Source: DASQDN01 sp035630195 (GTDB lineage Bacteria; Acidobacteriota; Terriglobia; Bryobacterales; Bryobacteraceae). From it: 7,552 nucleotides of DNA. The translations under genes were made by a program, and so were the position numbers. Position 1 is the first letter of the stretch; every line of letters starts with the position of its first letter. Below the pieces are notes generated by a model. It saw nothing but the letters and a program-made list of their open reading frames with translations, was not told the DNA's origin and made no database searches. The stretch spans positions 1-7,552 of the forward strand of contig DASQLD010000210.1 in assembly GCA_035630195.1 (NCBI GenBank). Direction: 5' to 3'. Positions 1 through 5,585 of the stretch are shown here, one piece after another.

Positions 1-436
1 CACAGACCTCAAGCGCATACTGCAGGACGGGCGCTCCCATAGGTGCTTTAATGATCGCGTTGTTCGGCAGAACAGCCTCGCTGTTTTCAGGAACGTGCTC
101 GGACGCGAAAACATACTCCGCAGAGAAATCGAAGAACTTTAAACAAACGACATCAGTGTCCACCCACCAACCGCCTCGTTCTAGCAGTAGGGCATACCGA
201 AAGCCATCAGCAAATGTAGCGTAGCCCTTCTCGCCACGATCCTGAAAGACTTTGACCTCACACATCATCTCCGCGGCATCACGAAGTGTTGTGCCGGACG
301 GGACCTTTCCCACGGGCCCGTAAGTGTATAGGTGATAGTCGTGGCCGTTTGCGAGGAACGATGCAATCGAAATCTGTTGCAGTAGGGGAAGGTCGCCATA
401 GAACCAGAGCCCCTGCACGATCTTGTTATCCGACAT
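1..436 (-). CDS. DXD-motif glycosyltransferase (GT32-like, Gly_transf_sug), partial, C-terminus beyond the left edge
   Basis: This gene reads from ATG at 436 leftwards off the window, giving 145 N-terminal residues. It opens MSDNKIVQGLWFYGDLPLLQ and has 'SFLANGHDYHLYTYG' at about 26-40. At about 75-97 it carries the hallmark of the Gly_transf_sug (DXD sugar-binding) family: FADGFRYALLLERGGWW followed by VDTDVV, with D93 and D95 as the presumed metal/nucleotide-sugar-binding DXD. Such enzymes transfer a sugar from a nucleotide donor and often act in capsule, O-antigen or other surface glycan synthesis; donor and acceptor cannot be told from the sequence. Full-length relatives are usually about 250-300 residues, so roughly half is missing. 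The start lies 6 bases after the glycerate kinase stop and in the same frame as it, so the gene is probably the last or later member of the minus-strand operon. No strong Shine-Dalgarno precedes it. The family call is firm and the role is open. Confidence 0.85.
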   Translation of the reverse strand, partial: MSDNKIVQGLWFYGDLPLLQQISIASFLANGHDYHLYTYGPVGKVPSGTTLRDAAEMMCEVKVFQDRGEKGYATFADGFRYALLLERGGWWVDTDVVCLKFFDFSAEYVFASEHVPENSEAVLPNNAIIKAPMGAPVLQYALEVC

Positions 437-442
437 TTGGCG

Positions 443-1711
443 TCAGCCCAGCATCACGAGTCGCACGTCCATTACATTCGTTCCTGTTGGTCCGGTCCGA
501 ATCAGGTCGCCGAGCCGATCGAAATACCGATAGGAATCATTACGCGCAAGATAGGTCGCCGCCTCAGGACCGCGACCTAAAGTCTCCCCATCGCAGAGCG
601 CGCCCGCAGCATCGGTCGGACCGTCAGTGCCATCGGTACCGCCGCTCAGGATGCAAACATCCTTAAGTCCTGCGATGTCCATTGCCGCAGCGAGTACGAA
701 CTCCTGGTTGCGGCCTCCTTTTCCATCGCCTCGCAAGGTAACAGTAGTCTCGCCACCAGAGATGATGCAAGCCGGTCTTGGGAGCGGCCTTGCGAATGCG
801 TTGATCTCTTTCGCGATACCGGCATGAACACGCGCTACATCCCGTGTCTCGCCTTCAAGGAAACTCGACAGAACCATCGTGTGGTAACCAAAGGCCTGGG
901 CTTGCTTAGCGGCTGCAGTTAACGCAAGATCTGCGCTTCCGATAATCACATTGCGAGTGCAAGTAAACGCCGGATGATCCGTCTTGGGCGTTTCCGGTGA
1001 TTCGGAATCGGTCAAGCGTGCTCGCACCGCGGGAGGGATGTCGTCGAAGATACCGTATTTGCGAAGAACAGCAACCGCATCGGCGTACGTGCTGGAATCC
1101 GGAGCTGTGATGCCGGAACCGATCACATCGAGATTGTTTCCAATCACATCACTCAAGATAAGCGACAACACTTGGGCCGGGTAGGCCGCGGCCGCCAGTT
1201 GACCACCCTTTATCGCCGACAGATGTTTCCGAACAGCGTTGATCTCATGTATTGTAGCTCCGCAAGCTAATAGCAGCCGCGTCGTCTCCTGTTTATCTCC
1301 TAGCGAAATTCCGTCTGCGGGCAGAGGGAGTAAGGCCGAGGCTCCGCCGGATAAACAACAAATCACTAGATCCTCCGCTGTGGCAGCCTGCGCCGTCGCC
1401 AGAATCTTGCGGGCTGCGGCAACGCCTCTTTCGTCTGGCACAGGATGGCTGCACTCGCGCAATTCTATTCGCTCTACCGATGCTCCGTGACCATCTTTGA
1501 TGGCGATGCAGCCGCCTTCGATGCGATCTCCAAGCAGTCCTTCAAGGGCAGCCCCCATCAGAGCGCTCGCCTTGCCCGCGCCAACCACCCATACTTTGCG
1601 GTACTGCTCGAAATCGCGGCGTGACGCCATGTGACGACGGACCGCCTCACCCGGATCCGACGCTTTCAAGGCAGCGTCGAAGATAGCGAGAGCGTGTTTT
1701 CGCAGGAGCAT
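443..1711 (-). CDS. Glycerate 2-kinase, MOFRL family (GckA/TtuD type)
   Basis: The 422-residue protein has the normal length and layout of the ATP-dependent D-glycerate 2-kinase family (glycerate to 2-phosphoglycerate, cytoplasmic): an N-terminal DUF4147 domain and a C-terminal MOFRL domain. Visible family motifs are VGAGKA (43-48), CLSGGASAL (119-127), NAVRKHLSAIKGG (158-170), SDVIGN (187-192), GGETTV (319-324), GGRNQE (332-337), GGTDGTDGPTDAAGA (357-371) and TGPTGTNVMD (406-415). Nothing is truncated and all expected blocks are present. The ATG at 1711 shares one base with the aroK stop (TGATG), which supports this start and translational coupling. The product enters lower glycolysis and can become PEP. 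Some relatives are annotated hydroxypyruvate reductase (TtuD) for historical reasons; the MOFRL motifs support the kinase. I leave the symbol blank because gckA, glxK and ttuD are used inconsistently. Confidence 0.93.
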   Translation of the reverse strand: MLLRKHALAIFDAALKASDPGEAVRRHMASRRDFEQYRKVWVVGAGKASALMGAALEGLLGDRIEGGCIAIKDGHGASVERIELRECSHPVPDERGVAAARKILATAQAATAEDLVICCLSGGASALLPLPADGISLGDKQETTRLLLACGATIHEINAVRKHLSAIKGGQLAAAAYPAQVLSLILSDVIGNNLDVIGSGITAPDSSTYADAVAVLRKYGIFDDIPPAVRARLTDSESPETPKTDHPAFTCTRNVIIGSADLALTAAAKQAQAFGYHTMVLSSFLEGETRDVARVHAGIAKEINAFARPLPRPACIISGGETTVTLRGDGKGGRNQEFVLAAAMDIAGLKDVCILSGGTDGTDGPTDAAGALCDGETLGRGPEAATYLARNDSYRYFDRLGDLIRTGPTGTNVMDVRLVMLG

Positions 1712-2241
1712 CAGTCCAGCAAGTTTAACTTTAGGATTCCCGCCAGCGCTACCTTCGAGTCGTTGGTGTGAACCGGAACATGATACTCGGCCTGAGAATA
1801 GAATGCCCGGCGTTCGTAGTACAAACGCTCGAAGCGTTCCGGGTCACGGGCGAGCGGCCGTCGCTCACAAGCGTGTACTCTCTTCCGCGCGACTTCAAAG
1901 TCGACATCAATCCAAACCGTGATGCCATTTTCCCGAAGCAATTCGATGTTGTCTGCGCGAGTGAACGCGCCTCCACCTAGAGCAAGCACGGTCGGAGAGC
2001 CGCGGCGAATACATCGAATCCGGTTTTGTATCGCCTCGTGCTCGATACGTCGAAATTCTTCTTCTCCAGAGGTAGTGAATATTTCAGTGATGCTTTTACG
2101 TTGGGAATGCTCGATGTCATCATCGAGATCTGCGAAACGCCAGCCAATCTCTTCCGCTAGAAGTCGTCCGACGGTCGTCTTGCCTGAACCCATGAAGCCG
2201 ATGATATAAATCCCCGGCGTCCGCTTCAGCTTCAGGTTCAT
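1711..2241 (-). CDS. aroK: Shikimate kinase
   Basis: The protein is 176 residues, the usual size for AroK, which phosphorylates shikimate at the 3-OH with ATP in aromatic amino acid synthesis in the cytoplasm. The P-loop is GFMGSGKTT (15-23). DLDDDIE (38-44) provides the shikimate/Mg-binding aspartates, FRRIE (63-67) the shikimate-binding arginine, GGG (89-91) the central glycine stretch, and RRPL (127-130) the lid arginine. The later ERRAFYSQA block (143-151) matches the family's conserved Arg/Tyr segment. The frame is open upstream to 2328, but the start at 2241 is preferred. It begins just before the P-loop strand, its ATG overlaps the upstream stop as ATGA (2241-2238), and an AGGA lies 9 bases upstream (complement of 2251-2254). 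The stop overlaps the glycerate kinase ATG by one base. The gene is intact and the assignment is very likely; aroK versus aroL cannot be distinguished by motif, and aroK is the default. Confidence 0.95.
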   Translation of the reverse strand: MNLKLKRTPGIYIIGFMGSGKTTVGRLLAEEIGWRFADLDDDIEHSQRKSITEIFTTSGEEEFRRIEHEAIQNRIRCIRRGSPTVLALGGGAFTRADNIELLRENGITVWIDVDFEVARKRVHACERRPLARDPERFERLYYERRAFYSQAEYHVPVHTNDSKVALAGILKLNLLD

Positions 2242-3032
2242 CGTTGCTTGTCCTGCCGCGAATTCACACGCTCGAGTTGCCGGTCCACGAGTGTAGGAAA
2301 AAGGCGCTCCAGAGCAATTAAAAGCCAACCCGAAGCTGGAGTAACGACTGTCCGTTTTCCGTTCTCAATTCCCCGTACGATATCACTCGCGCACTGATCG
2401 GCGGAGATTGCCCACTGACGTGTGCGTCCCGCCAGCGCGGGAGGATCGCCGTGAAGGACATTTTGTTGGAAGCCGGTGTTGACATAACCCGGGCACACGG
2501 TCATCGTATGAATGCCGAACGCGCGCAACTCCATACGCAGTCCATCTGTGAGAGAACCGATGGCATATTTCGATGCTGAATAGAGCGTGAACCACGGCAG
2601 GGTCATCTTGCCTGCGATTGATCCCACATTCACAATGATGCCACCGCGTTGCTGCTTCATGTGAGGAACAACGCGCTGGGTCAAATCGAGAGGCGCAAAG
2701 AAATTCAGCTCCCACATTCGCCGTGCTTCTTCTATGGGCGCCGAATGCGCAGGCGCGTACAGCCCCACACCCGCATTGTTGATCAGAATGTCAATGCGTC
2801 CGAATTGCTGTAGAGTCCGATCGACTATTGTTTGGCGAGTAGTCTCATTGGTGATATCGCCGGCGACTATAAGGGCAGTTTCGCCCCCGACCGAGCGGAG
2901 TTTTTCTTCAGACCGCGCCGTCAGGGATAGCAAGGCCCCGCGTTGCGAAAGCAAGCGGGCGAGGGAAGCTCCTATGCCTTCGGACGCGCCTGTTACGAGG
3001 GCGACTTTGCCGTCCAATCGCATCTGAGGCAT
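2238..3032 (-). CDS. Classical short-chain dehydrogenase/reductase (SDR)
   Basis: Read from ATG at 3032 this is a 264-residue Rossmann-fold NAD(P)-dependent oxidoreductase. It shows the cofactor motif TGASEGIG (14-21), GDIT with the adenine-contacting Asp (58-61), NNAG (85-88), the structural Asn in ELNFF (N110), catalytic Ser in VGSIAG (S138), the YSASK catalytic Tyr/Lys (Y151, K155) and PGYVNTGF (181-188). Arg40 after beta-2 (LTARSEEKL) suggests NADP(H) preference. The C-terminal segment SGWLLIALERLFPTLVDR (234-251) is hydrophobic/amphipathic, as in DHRS7-like or 11-beta-HSD-like SDRs, and could touch the membrane. The substrate cannot be predicted. The frame stays open to 3230, but the extra residues lack SDR character and would overlap the divergent Lon-N gene. 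Alternative starts are 3023 (261 aa) and 3065 (275 aa); the last would share the CATG at 3063-3066 with the opposite gene's ATG. It is first in the minus-strand operon and overlaps aroK by ATGA. Confidence 0.92.
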   Translation of the reverse strand: MPQMRLDGKVALVTGASEGIGASLARLLSQRGALLSLTARSEEKLRSVGGETALIVAGDITNETTRQTIVDRTLQQFGRIDILINNAGVGLYAPAHSAPIEEARRMWELNFFAPLDLTQRVVPHMKQQRGGIIVNVGSIAGKMTLPWFTLYSASKYAIGSLTDGLRMELRAFGIHTMTVCPGYVNTGFQQNVLHGDPPALAGRTRQWAISADQCASDIVRGIENGKRTVVTPASGWLLIALERLFPTLVDRQLERVNSRQDKQR

Positions 3033-3043
3033 ATACGTGTGGC

Positions 3044-3062
3044 TGAGTCGAGATAATAGTAA
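3044..3062. promoter_or_regulatory. Candidate divergent (shared -10) promoter
   Basis: Only 31 bases separate the two divergent starts. Within them, GATAAT (3050-3055, plus strand) and TATTAT (complement of 3051-3056, minus strand) each match the sigma70 -10 hexamer at five of six positions and almost coincide. Standard spacing would put start sites near 3062 (plus) and 3044 (minus), giving an essentially leaderless Lon-N mRNA and a leader of about 12 bases for the dehydrogenase. The -35 matches are poor: about three of six for TAAGCA (complement of 3074-3079) and weak on the other strand. The promoters could instead lie inside the opposing coding regions. This is an inference from short motifs. 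Confidence 0.3.
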
Positions 3063-3063
3063 C

Positions 3064-3699
3064 ATGCAGGAATTGCTTATCCCCTTGTTTCCGCTCGAAG
3101 CCGTCCTGCTTCCTTCGAATGTTCTGCCGCTCCATATTTTTGAAGACCGATACAAGCAAATGATCGGTGAGGCTCTTGCTGCGAACAGTGAGTTCGGTGT
3201 TGTCCAGGCGCACGAAAAGGGAATCCTCAACTTGGGTTGTACTGCGGCAATCGAGCGTGTCGTTACTACTTACGAGGATGGGAGGATGGACATCGTCACA
3301 ATCGGCCGAAGGCGGTTTGAGATCCTGTCCCTCGATGAGACAAAGCCGTACTTGCAGGGCGCGGTGACCTTCTTCGGCGACGATGATCCAACCGACCCTT
3401 CCCCGGAAGCGCGATCGACGGCGCTGGCGTGCTTAGAGTTACTGCGACGACAGCAAAACTCCGATCCGGAGATCCCGGCACAGGATGATCCACATCTCAG
3501 CTTCAAGATTGCCGGGCATGTGCCCGATCTGTCGCTTCGGCAGACATTGTTGGCAATGCGTTCGGAAGCGGACCGCATTGCCTATCTAATCAACTTTTTT
3601 CCGGAGTATCTCGCCAATCAGAAGCGGTCGATGCACGTGCGCAAGGTAGCTGTGACAAATGGACACGGATTCATTGCGATAGGGAAGAAGCCCGAGTGA
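3064..3699 (+). CDS. Stand-alone Lon N-terminal (substrate-binding) domain protein
   Basis: The 211-residue protein begins MQELLIPLFPLEAVLLP and continues LPLHIFEDRYKQMIGEAL, the signature opening of the LON substrate-binding (Lon-N/PUA-like) domain, PF02190. The beta-rich part includes FGVVQ at about 43-47, GCTAAIERV at about 57-65 and the conserved GRRRFEIL at about 80-87. A helical tail at about 155-200 (SFKIAGHVPDL, ADRIAYLINFF) resembles the helical extension after Lon-N. There is no AAA+ ATPase and no Ser-Lys protease domain, so it is not Lon itself; in such proteins the domain may bind unfolded or partner proteins, but the function is unknown. The ATG at 3064 is chosen because the family match starts at once; a GTG at 3037 would add nine residues without family character and reach almost to the divergent dehydrogenase start. 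There is no clear Shine-Dalgarno. Its stop overlaps the next gene's GTG as GTGA, which suggests co-translation with the HAD gene. Confidence 0.88.
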   Translation: MQELLIPLFPLEAVLLPSNVLPLHIFEDRYKQMIGEALAANSEFGVVQAHEKGILNLGCTAAIERVVTTYEDGRMDIVTIGRRRFEILSLDETKPYLQGAVTFFGDDDPTDPSPEARSTALACLELLRRQQNSDPEIPAQDDPHLSFKIAGHVPDLSLRQTLLAMRSEADRIAYLINFFPEYLANQKRSMHVRKVAVTNGHGFIAIGKKPE

Positions 3700-4379
3700 G
3701 ACAACATCTTTTGATCGATGCGGACGACACGCTTTGGGAAAACAATATCTACTTCGAACAGGCTTTCGACGATTTTGTAGCCTTTCTCGATCACTCGTCT
3801 CTTAGTCCGTTGGAGATTCGGACGATCCTCGATGAGATCGAGTTAGTGAATATCAAGGTCCATGGATACGGGGCGGAAAATTTTGGCCGGGGGCTGTGTC
3901 AGTGTTACGAGCGGCTGGTGGAACGTGATGTGCAGACCGGCGATCTAGACCGAATATTGAATCTTGCCTCAAAGATTATCGCGCAGCCGATCGAGATGAT
4001 CGAAGGCGTTCCCGAGACGCTTGCCTAACTGGCCGTGAAGCACGATCTGACATTGTTCACGAAGGGTCATCCCGAAGAGCAGAAGCTGAAGGTGGATCGG
4101 TCGGGCGTGGGCGTGTACTTCGGGCACACGGCGATCGTAAGAGAGAAGGATGCGCCAACATATGCGGCCCTTGTTGCTGAACGGCGTCTCGACCCCGAAC
4201 GCACATGGATGATCGGCAACTCACCGAGGTCCGATATCAACCCAGCGCTAGAAGCCGGACTTAATGCCGTTTTCATCCCTCACGACAGGACTTGGCACTT
4301 GGAACGTACCGATCTCAGGTCGGGACCCGGTCGCTTGCTGCAAGCCAAAAACTTCGCCGATCTGAAGGCTTGGTTTTGA
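3696..4379 (+). pseudogene. HAD-superfamily hydrolase interrupted by one in-frame TAA
   Basis: A single frame of 228 codons encodes a complete HAD phosphohydrolase-like protein, except that codon 111 (4026-4028) is TAA. The upstream part (GTG at 3696, 110 residues) has motif I, LLIDADDTLW, with nucleophile D8 and acid D10, then a helical cap (DFVAFL, EIELVNIKVHGYG). The part after the stop continues in the same frame with motif II (LFTKG, T122), motif III (REKDA, K151) and motif IV (MIGNSPRSDINPALEAG, D180), then VFIPHDRTW. Neither half carries all four motifs, so neither should be catalytic alone. The junction reads EGVPETLA-stop-LAVKHDL; relatives as I recall them have an aromatic residue (Tyr) there, one base from TAA. 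A GTG at 4035 could restart, but no Shine-Dalgarno precedes it. The first GTG has AGGGA about 10 bases upstream and overlaps the Lon-N stop. It may be a fresh nonsense mutation, a sequencing or assembly error, or two cooperating fragments. The substrate is unknown. Confidence 0.85.
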
Positions 4380-4496
4380 TCACTCTACATCGTTGTAAAT
4401 AAAAGGGAAGCTGCGTTCGCCGGTTTTGATTGACGGTTGCGTTATGGTACTCTGGGCTCAACGGTACAAGTGTAACTTTTTCGCCGGTCTCCCCTA
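4380..4496 (+). promoter_or_regulatory. Intergenic leader with probable mreBCD promoter
   Basis: This 117-base gap is the only sizeable plus-strand spacer before mreB, so the mreBCD promoter most likely lies here. The best hexamer pair I can see is TTGATT (4426-4431) and TACTCT (4448-4453), 16 bases apart; both are imperfect. An AT-rich patch at 4393-4405 precedes them. The bases just before the mreB ATG (GTCTCCCCTA) contain no Shine-Dalgarno. I see no hairpin followed by a T-run that would end the upstream transcript, so readthrough from the Lon-N/HAD pair into mreB is possible. Confidence 0.35.
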
Positions 4497-5522
4497 ATGA
4501 ACTTCCGCTCTCTATTCAGCCTCTTTTCTTCGGACCTTGCCATCGATTTAGGGACCGCGAACACGCTCGTGTTTGCCAAAGGGAAGGGGATCGTAGTGAA
4601 CGAGCCCTCCATCGTTGCCATTAATAAGACGACTGGCGATATTGAAGCGGTTGGGAAAGAGGCGAAGGAAATGCTCGGTCGAACGCCTGGAAATATTGTG
4701 GCGATCCGGCCTATGAAGGACGGCGTGATCGCCGACTTCAAAGTGACCGAGCGGATGCTTAATTACTTCATTCAAAAAGCCCACGGCCGAAAGATGCTGG
4801 TCCATCCCCGCATTGTCATCGGCGTGCCGAGCGAGATTACACAAGTGGAAAAACGGGCAGTCATCGACTCGGCCTATCGTGCAAAAGCAAGCGAAGTTCA
4901 CTTGGTCGAGCAGGCCATGGTGGCCGCAATCGGCGCCGGACTGCCAATCACAGAACCCTCGGGCAACATGGTGGTCGACATCGGTGGAGGTACCACCGAT
5001 GTGGCTGTCGTCTCGCTCTCCGGAATCGTCTACTCACGTTCCGTGCGCGTTGCAGGTAATGAGATGGACGATGCCATCATGCAGTTTTTGAAGAGAAAGT
5101 ATAACCTTCTAATCGGCGAACGGACCGCCGAACAGATTAAAATCCAGATCGGATCTGCTTATCCCTTAGATAAGCCGATGACGATGGAGATAAAGGGCCG
5201 CAATCTGATTGAAGGCGTCCCCAAGACTGTCACCATCGATGACACCGAAATTCGCGAAGCCCTCTCAGAATGCATAGCCACCATCATGAATGCAATTCGA
5301 GTAGCGCTGGAACGCACGCCGCCAGAACTCAGTGCCGACATCAGCGACAAGGGCATCGTGCTGACCGGCGGGGGAGCCCTGATCAAGAATCTCGACCGGC
5401 GGATTCGCGAGGAAACCGGTTTGCCTGTGTCCATCGCAGAAGACCCCTTGGCATCTGTATGCCTCGGTACCGGCGTCATGCTTACCGATTTCAAGCTTCT
5501 GCGTCGAATTGCCATCGAATAG
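4497..5522 (+). CDS. mreB: Rod shape-determining protein MreB (bacterial actin)
   Basis: The 341-residue protein has full MreB length. It polymerises with ATP into membrane-bound filaments that position the Rod complex for lateral peptidoglycan synthesis. The N-terminus MNFRSLFSLFSSD fits the amphipathic membrane-binding segment typical of Gram-negative MreB. The actin-fold motifs are present: phosphate-1 DLGTANT (17-23), NEPSIVA (35-41), the RPMKDGVIADF block (71-81), GVPSEIT (109-115), VEQAMVAAIG with the expected catalytic Glu (E138), phosphate-2 DIGGGTTD (161-168), and the adenosine motif LTGGGALI (289-296). The C-terminus ends DFKLLRRIAIE. The start is clear because homology begins at residue 1, although no Shine-Dalgarno precedes it. 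It is followed by mreC after 63 bases and then mreD, the standard mreBCD order. Nothing is missing. Confidence 0.98.
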   Translation: MNFRSLFSLFSSDLAIDLGTANTLVFAKGKGIVVNEPSIVAINKTTGDIEAVGKEAKEMLGRTPGNIVAIRPMKDGVIADFKVTERMLNYFIQKAHGRKMLVHPRIVIGVPSEITQVEKRAVIDSAYRAKASEVHLVEQAMVAAIGAGLPITEPSGNMVVDIGGGTTDVAVVSLSGIVYSRSVRVAGNEMDDAIMQFLKRKYNLLIGERTAEQIKIQIGSAYPLDKPMTMEIKGRNLIEGVPKTVTIDDTEIREALSECIATIMNAIRVALERTPPELSADISDKGIVLTGGGALIKNLDRRIREETGLPVSIAEDPLASVCLGTGVMLTDFKLLRRIAIE

Positions 5523-5585
5523 AAAGAGAAACGCATCAAACAAGAATTAAGTCTTTCGTAGAGGGCTGAATTCGCCCGGGCGCCG

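Noticed and set aside
286..666. Plus-strand 126-codon ORF across the glycosyltransferase/glycerate kinase junction
   Set aside because: It is Arg/Pro/Ser-rich with no family character and lies antisense to two well-supported genes.
2242..2328. N-terminal extension of shikimate kinase to 2328
   Set aside because: The extra 29 residues lie inside the dehydrogenase gene and have no AroK character. The ATGA overlap and AGGA site favour the start at 2241.
3033..3230. N-terminal extension of the dehydrogenase to 3230
   Set aside because: It is antisense to the Lon-N coding region and precedes the Rossmann start with unrelated sequence.
4026..4028. TAA as a recoded sense codon
   Set aside because: No other gene here contains an internal stop in its frame, and TGA and TAG serve as normal stops. 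One instance cannot support an altered code.
5563..5582. GC-rich palindrome CGCCCGGGCG (5573-5582) and possible GGGC/GCCC hairpin before mreC
   Set aside because: The stem is only 4 base pairs and there is no T-run, so it is neither a terminator nor a credible riboregulator; probably chance in GC-rich sequence.
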